DNA from: Lucifuga dentata
Lineage: Eukaryota > Chordata > Actinopteri > Ophidiiformes > Bythitidae
Assembly: GCA_014773175.1 (NCBI GenBank)
Contig: VXCM01006074.1
Span: 1-64,000 of the forward strand
Direction of reading: 5' to 3'
DNA length: 64,000 bases
Positions 46,816-58,085 of this stretch are shown piece after piece (within the stretch, counting starts at the first letter, position 1; the number at the start of each line of letters is the position of its first letter). The notes beneath the pieces were generated by a model that was not told the DNA's origin, ran no database searches, and was given only the letters and a program-made list of their open reading frames with translations. Position numbers and translations under genes: made by a program.

Positions 46816-47300
46816 CCAGCCACAGTGTGGTATCATAGTAAGGTTTCTAACTTGTAACCCATATGTAATAAATGTCATCCAGAAGTTGATGTGAAAATTG
46901 TATTATTATTGTTATATTGTTTTTTTCACCATACATTGTTTTGGTGGGTAGCCTGTTGGGTATCCAGTCTGGGGCAGGACTCCACTGTAGACAGCATGTA
47001 CCTGTATATTGGCACATGATTTAGAACTTGCTTATCTTTTTATTTACACAGTTGTTTTTCCTTCCTCCTTTTTGGTAAAGCTGCCCAGAAGAAGAAAACA
47101 CCCTGGCAGCAGACAGAGGTGCAGGTGGTGGAGAGGCACATGAATCGCTTCATCACTTCTGGTGTTGTACCAACAAAGAGAGACTGTGAGAAATGCTTAA
47201 AGGCTGAGCCAGTAGCTCTCACAAACCGGAACTGGCAGAATTTTTGAAATTCTATCTTTATAACTGTACGGCCTACAAAAGGAAAATGCAGCGTAAATAG

Positions 47301-47973
47301 CATGCAGCAATGGTTCCTACTCAGGTATGGCAGTTATTGTTTAATTAGCTTTTTTTTTTTTTTTTTTTANAATTTGCAATGTTTTTGTTTAATTTGCACA
47401 ATTTGAATTGTATTTTATTTTGACCTGAATTGTTAAGTTTGTTGTTAAATACACTAAAATGTTCAATGCAATTTAAATGAGTTTGATTTCTTGGAGTTAA
47501 ATTAGCCCAGTTACTGTAAGTTAAATTAACTGAATGTTTAAGATGGGTTAGGGTTAGTTGATTAGGGTTAGTTAGTTGGTACTTAAAGCTTGTTAGATGA
47601 CAGTAGTTGATAGATGAATAACATTGATTAATATGGTTGACTATGGTTTGAAGAAAAGAAAGAATAGTTATAACGGTAGGAAATGTAAAAATTTGACCAC
47701 TAACATCAAAGAAATTTACATATAAAGAAGAGTCAGAACAATCTGTAGTACAAATGTGAATTTATTTATGCTATTAGCACAAACTGTAAGTCAAAACATT
47801 GTAGGTCACATTTATATTCTGTGATCAAGGCAGCAATAATTATGTGTACAATGATCTTTAGGACTGATGCAGTTTTTGCAAGTGGTTGAACTGGTGTTTA
47901 AGGCCTTACTTAAACCTAATGATTAATAATACTGAAGGAGAGTAAAGTTCATTTAACATGATAATGCAGAAAT

Positions 47974-48004
<31 letters not shown>

Positions 48005-48306
48005 GCTATTTTAATACAGTCCCCAGTAATCACAGTGGAATTTGTGTGAATTATGCAAATAATATATTAATGAGGTCCTCATCACACATTTACTGGTTTT
48101 TCCAGATGTCCCCAGGAAGCATGTTCCAGTCATTACTTCATCATTTCAGAGATATGAAGCTGTGCATAAGCTAACTAAGCTGTGGTGATTATGCTTGATT
48201 TTTTTCATACCCCTACAACCTTTAGAAATGGTGGTCCCCAAAAGCGATGATCGGAAACTTGGTCCTTGCATGAAAACCTGTGTGTGTGTGTGTGTGGGGG
48301 GGGGGN
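47301..48306. other. Unassigned stretch with poly-T runs
   Basis: Poly-T with an N (47370), a second poly-T (47980-48004) and a (TG)n/poly-G run ending in an N at 48306. Two TTAGGGTTAG-like words near 47550-47575 are not a telomeric array. Confidence 0.5.
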
Positions 48307-48309
48307 ATG

Positions 48310-48673
48310 GGTCTGGTTCCGGGTTTCTGTGTTCCATCCCTCGTCTGGGTGCTGTGTCTTGCCCTCACCAGCTTGGTGGACCACCAGCATGAGCATCAGC
48401 TTGCTCATGCATGGGGCATGGGTGTATTGGCCCTTGACCCACTGTGGCCCACTGTCCACCCCTGGCAGTTGATCCCCATGGCTTTGTGGCCATGGTGTGG
48501 GCTGTCTCCTGGGCCTGGGGTCACCTCTTTTGTCTTAGCAACATTAATTTCCAACTCAGTGATTTGGCACCAAGTCAGAAGAGCCTTGGTGTGGGTCAGG
48601 TATTCGGCTTCATCTAAGGGACCATACTTCTGTAAGAGGCCGACTAATGCCATGTCATCAACGTACTTACAGA
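48310..48673 (-). pseudogene. LINE reverse transcriptase relic, C-terminal half
   Basis: On the minus strand this continues the RT whose N-terminal half lies at 51489-51897, beyond the nested hAT. It reads KYVDDMALVGLL, containing the Y-x-D-D catalytic box, then ALLTWCQITELEINVAKTKE, the segment that usually follows it in Jockey/CR1/Rex1-type LINEs. The frame remains open to about 48405. The copy is cut at the low-coordinate side by a G-rich/(TG)n junction with an N at 48306, so the RT thumb and 3' end are missing. Confidence 0.75.
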
Positions 48674-48681
48674 GACTAAAG
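48674..48681. repeat. hAT target-site duplication, left (GACTAAAG)
   Basis: Matches GATTAAAG at 51489-51496 in seven of eight positions. Confidence 0.8.
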
Positions 48682-48914
48682 CAGAGGTGCCCAAACGTTT
48701 TCCTATGAAGGGCCAAAAATTAAACTTGATGGAGGGCCGTGGGCCAAAAGTAAACATTGCACTACATTAAATTTATAACATTAAATATAATATTAAAACA
48801 TAAAGGTTGCCCCAGCTCCCCTCATTTATGACTTCATAATATTAAAAACATTACTCTGTAATCTGCTCAACTTATTCCATTTTATTTTTCAAGGTATATC
48901 TTATGTAACATCAA

Positions 48915-49049
48915 CCATTCAGTGCTTGCAGTATCAGTGACCACTAATGAGAGACATGAAGCTGATCCTTGCTTTGCAAAANCCATTCAGTGCTTGCAGT
49001 ATCAGTGACCACTAATGAGAGACATGAAGCTGATCCTTGCTTTGCAAAA
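48915..49049. repeat. 67-bp duplication flanking single N (48982)
   Basis: 48915-48981 repeats at 48983-49049. Probable assembly overlap. Confidence 0.9.
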
Positions 49050-49520
49050 GTCTTTCAAAATTGGGCTGCAGCTGACTTCCTGACAAAGTAAGGATATCAT
49101 GTAGGTGAGAGTCAGTTAGTGTGCTTCTCAGCTTGCACTTGTTCAAGTTCATCAGACTGAAAGCCACAGAGGTAGGTACTGCCAAAAAGGGACAGCATCA
49201 CCTGTGCCTGTTTATGTATCTGTGGGTACCTGTCTGCTGGGACACATCTGTAGAAGTCTATCAAGGGGAGGGATCCAAACTTATTTTTGAGTTCTGAATC
49301 ACACTGTAGCTCAGTCAGTTCCATCTGAAGCTCATCACTGCCTGTGTCTATGCTGATGGTGAAGGGCTGAGCAAACAAAGTCAGCTGCATTGTGTCTGAA
49401 GTCCTCAAAGTGCCCATCAAACTCCTGGACAAGGTTGCTCAGAACAGCATCGTACTCAGGTACCCTCTCTTTCATCATGCCTGCCTTTCTAAGACTGGGA
49501 ACATGAGCTAAATTCCCTGT

Positions 49521-49655
49521 ATGTGGGGATGAGAGAGAGAGGAATAGTGTAAGATTGGGAATGAAAAAAGAGAAAGACAGGCATGTANATGTGGGGATGA
49601 GAGAGAGAGGAATAGTGTAAGATTGGGAATGAAAAAAGAGAAAGACAGGCATGTA
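49521..49655. repeat. 67-bp duplication flanking single N (49588)
   Basis: 49521-49587 repeats at 49589-49655. Probable assembly overlap. Confidence 0.9.
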
Positions 49656-50741
49656 TAAGGAGGAAATTAATCCATGATAATTTCTGAGAGCTTTAAAAAA
49701 AATAAAAAGTTTGATTTAAAAAAACAACCAAAAGATGACTGGATATACACTGGATATAACTGCAAACTAAATATAATTGCTACTACTAATAATAATAACT
49801 GCACATCAGTATAATATTGTGACTATTTGAATGTTATAATTATGAATGTTACCTGCTGAGAGATGTCTTCTGAGTACCAGCAGTTTCTGTTTGAAGGCTC
49901 TGACATGATCATATAGCTGAGTGATGATCTGCTCCTTCCCTCAGAGCTGAACATTCAAAACATTCAGCAGCTGATGTCCACAAGAAAAGTCAGGTCAGAA
50001 AGCCATTTCTTATCCGTGGGCACTTGAATGTTACCATCCTTGCTGGCCTGAAATCCCTGATCTCATCACACAGATCAAAAAATCTCCTCAGAACTTTTCC
50101 TCGGTTCAGCCATCTAATGTCCTGGTGGTACAACACATCACCATATTATGCATCCATCTCATCCAGCAGGACCTTGAACTGGTGATGAGACAGCACCTTG
50201 GAGCGGATTTTATTGACAATGCTGACAACTTTGCACATCACATCTACGAGTCCGATGGATTTGGCAACCAGCTGTTCTTGGTGTAAAATGCAGTGGTACT
50301 TTACCACTTCCCCCCCACATTCACTGACCTTCCCAGACACCAACATAGCAAGGCCAGATTTCCTCCCCACCATCGCTGGGGCTCCATCAGTTGTAAAGCC
50401 AGCCATAGTCTCCCACTTTCATTCATTCTTTTTCAGCACACTCTCCATAGCCAAAAAAAATTATATCTTCTCCTTTTGTAGTACCAGAAAGTGTCTCAAC
50501 GCCAGCTAGTTCTTGTGTTATTTCAAACTTGTCATTTATTCCACGTAAAAACACCAACAGCTGTGCAGAATCGGATATATCGGTGCTCTCGTCACAAGCT
50601 ATAATAAAGGCAGAAAATCTGGTTGCTTTTTCCTTGATTTGCTCACCGATATCTTGTGCCATGTCCTCTATGCGACAGGTAATGGTATTCTGGGACAAGC
50701 TGATTTGCGAGCACGTCTGTATCTGAGAGGGGCACATGGTT

Positions 50742-50876
50742 TCTGCAGCCACAGCTAGGCACTGCTTGACAAACTCTCCAGTAGCTAAAGCTCTTCCACT
50801 TTTAGCAANTCTGCAGCCACAGCTAGGCACTGCTTGACAAACTCTCCAGTAGCTAAAGCTCTTCCACTTTTAGCAA
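50742..50876. repeat. 67-bp duplication flanking single N (50809)
   Basis: 50742-50808 repeats at 50810-50876 inside the hAT coding relic. It falsely interrupts the frame. Confidence 0.9.
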
Positions 50877-51892
50877 TTAGGGCAGAAATCTGATAGCTGG
50901 CATTCTCCTGAGCAGATGAAGGCCGCTGCAGCGGGCCCTGCTCACAGCGGAGTTTCGCTAGCAGCTCGCTAGCCTTCTGCTTTTGTGCCTCGCCACAGTA
51001 CTTTGAGAAAGCTAAAGAATGTTTAGTTTCATAATGACGGCGGACACTGTACTCCTTTAAAACAGCAACTGGCTGCTTGCAAATAAGACACACTGCCTTG
51101 TAATCAACTTCAGTAAAAAAAATAATAGTCATGCCAATCTTTTTTTTCTGTGCCACAGCCTTGATCTCTCCATCATTGCCTGTTGACTGATAGTCATGTC
51201 CTGTCTTGAAGCACGCCGTAAGTACACCTTAAAGTGCACATTTACATTTAAAAAAAAAAAAAAATCAAATTCATTATACTCTCTACATTTGAAGTAATAC
51301 TTTTTACTTATTTATTATTTATATGGTGAAAAAATAAAAATAAAATATTAAAAAAAAAAATAAAATTAAAAATGAACGTAGTCAATGGCATTATCTTTTT
51401 TTCCACTTGTCAAATATGAGGTGGCAGGCCAAATCAAAGGTCATGAAGGGACAACTTTGGCCTGCAGGCCCCAGTTAGGGTGGTGCTGGATTAAAGCATT
51501 GCTCAGTCATAGAATCATTAGTGAAAAGGGAGGACAGCACAAGGGAAAGGACACGACCTTGTAGACAGCCTGTGCTCACAGTGAGCAGGTCTGACATTGT
51601 CCCATTAATACAAACTCTGTGGGCAAAAGGAAAGGAAATCTTTAACGTCAGTCCACTATCTCCAAGATTAGTAAGCCTGTTTAGAAGAATATGTGTCTTC
51701 ATTGGATTAAAAGCAGAATTGAAGTTAACAAATAAAACCCTGGCATATCCTTTAGGTTGCATAAGATTTCTAGTGACTGTGTTGAGCAGAGCCAGAACAG
51801 CATCATCTGTGCCTCTGCTTCTCCTATATGCAAACTGAAATGGGTCTAACTGACTAGCCATAGATGTAGTTAAGTAATAAGTGATGACTCTG

Positions 51893-52202
51893 TCCACGGT
51901 TTTACACAGTATGGAAGTAACAGTAATTGGTTGAAAGTCATTTAGTGTGCTTGCACCAGTCTTTTAGCCACAGGCCTAAAAATTGAAAGTTTCCATGATT
52001 TAGGCACTGCGCAGATATTCAAATGAAGTTGGAACAACCTAGTAAAANTCCACGGTTTTACACAGTATGGAAGTAACAGTAATTGGTTGAAAGTCATTTA
52101 GTGTGCTTGCACCAATCTTTTAGCCACAGGCCTAAAAATTGAAAGTTTCCATGATTTAGGCACTGCACAGATATTCAAATGAAGTTGGAACAACCTAGTA
52201 AA
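51893..52202. repeat. ~154-bp near-identical duplication flanking N (52047)
   Basis: 51893-52046 repeats at 52048-52202 with at least two differences. Possibly two haplotype contigs placed in series. Confidence 0.85.
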
Positions 52203-52543
52203 AACCCCTTCAGTTGGAAAGCACACCCTTTAAGCAGACGGGCTTTTTGTCCATCTGGGCCTGTGGCCTTATTGGACTTCAGTTTAGAAAGACTAGCAGC
52301 AACATCAGCCTCCTCAGTAACTATGAGGTATCAGCAGGAATCTTGCTGCATAATTCATTACATTCAGTCCATCTGCCACAGTCCACCTAAACCTGCAGTA
52401 AAAAGTATTTAAGTCATTAACAAAACTTTGATGGGTATTTGCAAGACTTTCTTCCTTTTTGTTAGACCTTCCCATCAACGTGTTTAGGCCCTGCCATGCC
52501 TGTCTTACATTTCCAGTTATGAATGTTGTTTTGATTTTGTCTT

Positions 52544-52670
52544 TGAAAGCCAGTTTTGCCTTAGCAGTTTTCTCTCTTAACTGCCTCCTTTTTTCACTCA
52601 GCAGTTNTGAAAGCCAGTTTTGCCTTAGCAGTTTTCTCTCTTAACTGCCTCCTTTTTTCACTCAGCAGTT
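52544..52670. repeat. 63-bp duplication flanking single N (52607)
   Basis: 52544-52606 repeats at 52608-52670. Probable assembly overlap. Confidence 0.9.
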
Positions 52671-53503
52671 CTACTGTTTATTACCAGACAGAAAGCACTT
52701 TTCCTTTCATTAAGACAGCTCTTCAGCTCTTTAGTTACCCGGGACTTATTATTAGGAACAATTTTCAGTTTTTGTCTCACATACAGTATCTTCATAGAAT
52801 TTAAGATAAGATGTAATAGTGTCTGTGATATCATCAGCATCTAAACAGGATTCAAAGAAAATGTCCCAGATAGTGCTCTCAAAGCAGTCACTCAGTTGCT
52901 GCCTGCATCTATCAGACTATACTTGTATGATCTTAGTGACAGGTTTTACTGTCTTCACAGCAGCTCTATACTTGGGCAGAAGATGAATTACATTATGGTC
53001 AGATTTGCCCAAGGGTGGTCTGCATAAAGCTTTGTAGGCATCCAAAATGTTTCCGAAGCAAAGGTCAAGAGTCCGAGTTGAGCGAGTGGGACAGTCTACA
53101 TATTGATGAAGATCAGGCAGATGACCAGGAAGGTTCATGTATTAAAATCTCCAAGAATAAAAACAGGTTGATCTGCTGAGTGATAAACTGCATTGTTATA
53201 ACTCTCCGCTATTCTTGCAGCTGCAACATCATCATTTGGTCCGGGAACATAGGTAGTAATCATAGGTATAGGTAGTAAGACAGTAATCTGCCCGAATTCC
53301 CATGGGAGATAAAAAGGTCTAAAAGAGACCATTAAAATTTCAAAATCCAATGTGCACATGTCACACTGAAGTGTGAAGTTCTTCCAAAAATGTTTTCTAC
53401 CCACTGTTAAGAAAGGAGGCCAGAGTTNAAAAAAAAAAAAAAAGAAAAGGAAAACATCTAAAATATGCCCCTCCCAATCAGCATAATCAATAAAAGCACT
53501 CAA

Positions 53504-54290
53504 TAAAACACCAATATTTAGCAGACAGGAGTATGAAACAGCAAGTCCAATAAAAGTCTATGGGTGAGTCCTTTAAGCCCGAGAGTACACACTTCACCTA
53601 GTTTGTAGCAGGAGCACTAAGCAGAGGAGGTCCAATACCTTAGTTTTCACTGCAGTACCTTAGGCAGGGAGAGCGCATGGAAATGCAACTCCGTCTGATG
53701 GACATGTGCATAAATCCATCCGATTTGCCCCTCGTCCGATCCACCCACAGCAACTCCGTCTGACGGGCATATGCATAACCTGTGAGTCTCCAACTGCCTC
53801 GGGGCACTTTGCAAACCACACCGTCCTTCCTTCGTGCGTTAATTGTCTCCACGTGTCATCTGCTCTCTCTGCTGCTCCACCTGCCTCTCACACAAAAGAA
53901 TCTGCCTTTTTGTCTCCGCCAACACGGAGACCTGGAGGGTGCGGCCAATCAGTCACAACTGTTTCTCATCAGTCATTGATCCATCAAGATTACATGCACA
54001 ACATCACCATTTGATAAAGTCAAACATACAATATAATAATACTGAACATGCAATACGATAAGATAGTTCATCATCACAGCTAAACTACTTGATAAAATCT
54101 AACATGCAATATAATAAAACAACAAGGATCAATTCAGATTAAAAACTCATTCTTACATTACTTTGACACACACTTGTTCACGTATGCAGTGCTGTTTGGC
54201 CCAGCTGTTATCCACAAACGTACGTAGCCCTCCTCCTATGGACTTAAAAGAGCTGTGCTCGTCTCTGTCTGCTCTAATTGTTGTATAACT
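53504..54290. other. Unassigned stretch, possibly LINE 5' region
   Basis: Contains two near-identical CAACTCCGTCTGAYGGRCAT blocks (about 53690 and 53750). Overlapping open frames on both strands have no motif. Confidence 0.4.
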
Positions 54291-54860
54291 TCACAAATTT
54301 GGGGTTGCATGATTTTTGAGCCATGTCTCTGTAAAACATGAGATTACTCTGCCTAAATTCTCTAATACTATGTCTAAAGTGTTGATTTGTTGCTTCCAGG
54401 AAATTTCTTGCATTTCAGCCACATGTACAGCTTTTCCCAATGTTGTCATGAATCTTTCAACTGTACCATGAGCTTGCAGCCATAGTGGGGTGATGTGGTG
54501 AAAACCTAGATAGGCAGCAAACTGGGAGAATTGGTCACCGTTGAATGGAGGACCATTATCCGATTTCATGATCCTGGGAATCCCGAACATGAAAAAGATC
54601 TTGTCCATGACTGGAATAACAGTGTTGGCTTTTTCTGCTGCTAGGGTGTCATAAATGTCATGCACTCATTCCCCTGCTAAGTGCAATAACAATGCTTTGA
54701 ACCTAGCATCTCCTGTTAGATTCATTGCTGTTGTATAATTGTCAAATCTTTGTACCCACTTATTCCACCGAGGTCTGACAGAGCTGGGGTCTGTTTCTGT
54801 GTCAAATTCTGTGTGGTGGAAGTGCAGTGTTGCTGGCCAAGCTTGCTATAGGGATCCGAC
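54291..54860 (-). pseudogene. Ty3/gypsy Gag fragment fused to integrase core
   Basis: On the minus strand a Gag piece (RWNKWVQRFDNYTTAMNL, then ARFKALLLHL, a TGA, and HDIYDTLAA) runs straight into an integrase core (ANTVIPVMDKIFFMFGIPR, SDNGPPFNGDQFSQF, HITPLW, GTVERFM, LGKAV) without protease, RT or RNase H. In the integrase DDE triad the second Asp (SDNGPPF) and the Glu (GTVERFM) are present. The first Asp would have been in the deleted part. The junction lies within the 124-codon frame 54665-54291, so the deletion is in frame. After about 54340 the frame shifts away from the family sequence. This is a dead, internally deleted copy. Confidence 0.75.
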
Positions 54861-54994
54861 TATTATCTGGTCATCGATCACATTAGCTTAGCTTAGCAAA
54901 TCACTTGTTTCCATTTTCCTTCTTTTTCCTTTTGTCGAGAAAAACTTTTTTTTCCCAGCACCTCCCATATGCTCTTTGTCGCCAATATGTTTTC

Positions 54995-55500
54995 TATTGT
55001 GCAAATCCGACAACACCGAAATTTATGATAACCAGCAGATGTTAACACTGCAGCCAAACACTCTCTGACTCTGTTCTCTTATGTGTAATTCCTCTAGTCA
55101 CCACTAGGTGTGTAACTTTGATTTGCTCTATTTCACAACATTACCGTTGACATGTTAAAAGATATTTGCATGTTATTCATGTTTCAGCCACAAGGTGGAA
55201 AATGGTCCATGTTGACATGTTCTTGTAAGAAAATCATTTTATTCTGCAAATAAGACTTTGTTCAAGGGGAAGTTCATCTTATTCTGAAAGGACTGCACCT
55301 TGTTTGTGTTGGTGTCTCTGTGTTTCTGTTTGTGTCAGTTAACGTTAGCTTGAATGCAGCACGCTCAGCAATGCAGCAAAGCTAAAGTGATGCTAAGGCT
55401 GTGAAGTTCTTCTAATTGTTTCTCTGTTTTTGATGAATAAAGTTAAAATGACACACTGCTGAGCGACTGTCTGGTTTCAACAAGAGCCATCGCTAACTTT
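54995..55500 (-). repeat. Probable 5' LTR of the gypsy relic, part 1
   Basis: On the minus strand, upstream of Gag, the sequence reads ...CAATAGAAAACA followed by TATTGGCGACAAAG. This looks like an LTR end (CA) with a TGGCGAC-type primer-binding site, as in other fish gypsy elements. The LTR body would run toward higher coordinates and is interrupted at 55501 by the TTAA-flanked element, resuming at 56756. The upper boundary is unclear (before 56915). Confidence 0.5.
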
Positions 55501-55504
55501 TTAA

Positions 55505-56755
55505 CCCTTAAATGCATGAGTTGTTTTCCATCCATTCTTATATATGTCGGGTCGTTAGAGACCCATAACTTATGCAACGCAAATTGAACTACAAAGTGAA
55601 ATATTTTTGTTTGTAAACTTTTCAGAACATTGTATGAACGATAACAAATCCACAAAAATAAAAAATAAAAAACTTTTTTTGCCACATTATATTTTACAAT
55701 GGCTTATAGATCCCGTCATCAAAGTCAGTGTTGTGCCGAACTCCAAATCCCTGCCGAAAATCACATCCCCACTTTTGCCTAGACTTGCATCCACTATAAA
55801 TAATTTTCTGAATATGAAGGAATTAAATCAGCTTCAGAGCTGACATTTGGGCTGTTTGGATGTGAAACAGCGTGAGTTTGGTGATGTGAGCCTCCTCAGG
55901 GCTGAGAAAGGATGGGATGCGTTTTTCAGGAAGTGGCTCTTCTGCCCAGATTTATGTCCAGTGTAAATAACTTTCTGAAGATGAAGGAATAAAATGACAT
56001 TAAAAATTCATATTTGGGGTTATTTCTGTGAGACAGGATGAGTTTGGTGAATGTAACGCTCCTCAGGACCGAGAAAAGAGGGGATGCATTTTTTGGCAGA
56101 AACAAATAAGAATGGAGGACTGAATCGCTGCTGCCCAACAGACTTACTGTAGGTATTACTGTTACTGCCTGTAAGAAGTGCCATAATAACTGTCTGATAA
56201 AAGTTATTCAAAGGAATAAATACTGCCTTGGATTACATATATGATCCATTGATCGTGAGTGGGGAAATTCTCAGCAGAGACGTAGTCCTCGGCAGAACAC
56301 CGGAGCATCACAGCGATGCTGCTATGCAGTGAAGCATGTTACACGGTGCTGCAGCGTCCTTCTGTAGCAGTAAGCTAGCAGAACAGTTTACAGCAGAAAC
56401 AGCTTCTTCCTGCTAGTTTCAGCGTTTGATCATCATATCAGTGATACTACAGCGCCACCTAAGGACCAAAGTTGAAAACACAACTATAATCTGCTGCCTG
56501 TATACCAGGGAAAAAAAAAAAAAGTACCGTTGTTACATATGTTGGGTCTCCAGCGACCCGATACACTACTTAGCAAAAAACATTAGAAACACAATTATTT
56601 TCACCAATTTTGACAAATCACAACCATAAAACTGTTAAAAACAAAGAGTTTGAGGAATACCAGGAGGTTGAGTGCTTAAATGAAAAAAATTAATGAATTA
56701 GAGGTGTGGTAACGTGGTCCCGGGTCGCTAACGACCCGACCTATGCATTTAAGGG
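55505..56755. mobile_element. piggyBac-type MITE with TTAA target duplication
   Basis: The ends CCCTTAAATGCAT and ATGCATTTAAGGG are perfect 13-bp inverted repeats. TTAA lies immediately outside both (55501-55504 and 56756-56759). Both are diagnostic of piggyBac-superfamily insertion. The 1251-bp interior encodes nothing recognisable. Three copies of a palindromic GGGTC-N6-GACCC word sit near the ends (55549-55564, 56544-56559, 56722-56737). A degenerate direct repeat of about 170 bp lies in the middle (from about 55780 and about 55950; anchors ATAATTTTCTGAATATGAAGG and ATAACTTTCTGAAGATGAAGG). It inserted in the probable gypsy LTR. Confidence 0.9.
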
Positions 56756-56914
56756 TTAAAGTAGAACTTTACATCTATAAGTCTGATCTTTCTTCTCCAT
56801 CATTAGTGTTAGCATATAACATTAGCCACAGGAAGTGGGGAAAAATGTAAACAAAAGCATCGCCTCAGGAAGTGAAAAAACGGATGTGTTATTTGCATTA
56901 ATTATTTTTAACAT

Positions 56915-57813
56915 TGTAGTAAAACCTGGAGTATGAGGAGGAAAAAACAGGTTATCAGATAATCCCAAATTACACTTATATATTATTTACCTTTTCATAC
57001 TCGTTATTATATATTAGTCAGTAGATATTCTTTTCTTACTCAGTATTATATTACATTCAAGGCANTACTCGTTATTATATATTAGTCAGTAGATATTCTT
57101 TTCTTACTCAGTATTATATTACATTCAAGGCATGTAACTGTAGAAGGCATAAGACCCAGATATAGTGATTATATCAATATGTTAATCAATATTGCTTCGG
57201 CATATTTTAGCAACACATTTTACTTATTCATTATACTTATTCATATATGTTATTTTGTTATTTGTTATTCTGTTTTGTTTCATTTGGATTTTTACAGTAT
57301 TGTATGGCAAAATATTATATGTGGTGCTTTTCAGCCTTATATTATTCATTATATTACTTATGTTTGGTATTAATCACATTTTTATAGGATATTGTGTAAG
57401 TTTATACACATTTTTATACACATTTTACAAGGTCAATTGAGGTGAAAAGCGTTCAGGCGCTACTCACTACCAAGGTGTGAAAGAGCAGCGCACCCAACTG
57501 AGTCACGACACCCGATTGCATTAAGACAGGAAATATACCCAAATATGGCATAGTACCAGTGAAAATAGAGTATAAAAAGCCTGTATTTTGATGACTTAGG
57601 GGGGGGCTTAACCTCAATAACTGGGTAATACGTACTTTTTGTCAGTTTGAGAATCCTTTTTTGATACTTTGTGTATTTTATTGATAATCCTGAAGAGGAA
57701 GATTTGTAACTTTTTACCTTTTTAATAAATTTTTACATTTTTGAAACTTTACTATTTCTCTGTCTGCCTCTCATTCTACTCAACTTCTGGTGAGTACAGT
57801 TTTGATATATACA
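56915..57813 (+). repeat. ERV-like LTR, copy 2
   Basis: Begins TGTAGTAAAAC and ends ATATATACA, matching copy 1 (14910-15877). A clear TATAAAAAGCC box lies near 57572 and AATAAA near 57725. Length includes a 67-bp artefactual duplication. Confidence 0.6.
56998..57132. repeat. 67-bp duplication flanking single N (57065)
   Basis: 56998-57064 repeats at 57066-57132. Probable assembly overlap. Confidence 0.9.
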
Positions 57814-58085
57814 GGGCGGGGGCTGATGTGGCTTAATTACTGAGCCACCTCTGGTAAATACTACAACCATCATTAACATCGTCAGAGCACCTGAGACCAA
57901 TGGGGTCCTGCACTTTCCAAGGATTTAAGGCAACTCAGGTAATCTCTGACCGTCTAGAGTTATACTCGCTCAAGATTCAATTTTGACCCGTTAAGGTACT
58001 TTAAGGGTGACCTGAGTACCGCTGTCCATCTTATTAGGGCTAGGCACAGGGTGTGCATGTTTCACTAATAAAATAAATGGACATA
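57814..58085 (+). repeat. Leader region downstream of ERV-like LTR, copy 2
   Basis: Matches 15878-16155 and stops at the same TAATAAAATAAATGGAC motif. Confidence 0.55.

Larger units (their letters stand above)
43159..47300 (+). pseudogene. Crypton-like tyrosine recombinase gene, seven exons, broken
   Basis: Tyrosine recombinases (YRs) cut and rejoin DNA through a covalent 3'-phosphotyrosine. Cryptons are eukaryotic transposons that use one. Exon 1 (ATG 43159 to 43224) and exon 2 (43334-43581) encode an acidic Ser/Asp-rich N-terminus. Exon 3 (from about 43.6 kb to 45368) holds a C2H2-like motif (YCLYC...RHLESAH, about 43715), a second Cys-rich motif (HCAYCQGLF), a long helical region, a core-binding-like part (FLNQVKDEY, about 44650) and the YR domain (about 44890-45340) with RGKRGRPVP, TKLRKHAAT, FLGHD and HREFC. 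Small exons follow at 45483-45551, 45793-45858, 46529-46664 and 47081-47300, the last with CEKC and ending KRKMQRK. GT-AG introns are intact. About ten stops and frameshifts kill it. Cys (45245-45247) sits where Tyr is expected. The Crypton link is inferred from YR boxes and remembered relatives. Confidence 0.75.
48682..51488 (-). mobile_element. hAT element, GTF2IRD2-like transposase, inserted in a LINE
   Basis: Starts CAGAGGTGCCCAAACG and ends GGTGGTGCTG; the ends are only partly inverted. Minus-strand coding pieces in order: a zinc-finger block from about 51156 (CLICKQPVAV...RRHYETKH), CGEAQKQKASELLAK, then CPSQIQTCSQ, a DESTDISDSAQLLVF region (about 50600), TTDGAPAMVGRKSG (about 50400), YHCILHQEQLVAKS, and a C-terminal part with LQMELTELQCDSELK and MLSLFGSTYLC (about 49190), the hAT dimerisation block. 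This order is that of GTF2IRD2/Charlie8-type hATs. There are several frameshifts and stops plus three artefactual N duplications. The element is nearly full length but inactive. Insertion interrupted the host LINE's RT frame exactly between two motifs. Confidence 0.85.
51489..53503 (-). pseudogene. LINE endonuclease and reverse transcriptase relic, N-terminal part
   Basis: Read on the minus strand from 53503: pieces of an AP-type endonuclease (PFYLPWEFGQI, QPVFILGDFNT near 53140, then YVDCPTRSTRTLDLCFGN and the catalytic-region GKSDHNVIHL near 52990), a linker with NNKSRVTKELKSCLNE, and the RT start (LDPFQFAYR, TDDAVLALLNTV, VLFVNFNSAFN, RVCINGTMSDLLTVSTG). The canonical G-x-P-Q-G motif is degenerate (GCLQGR). 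This is a Jockey/CR1-superclade LINE, closest in my memory to fish Rex1-like families. Frameshifts and three N junctions break it. RT continues at 48310-48673 across the nested hAT. Confidence 0.75.

Noticed and set aside
47545..47575. TTAGGG-like words (possible interstitial telomere)
   Set aside because: Only two imperfect units; no array.
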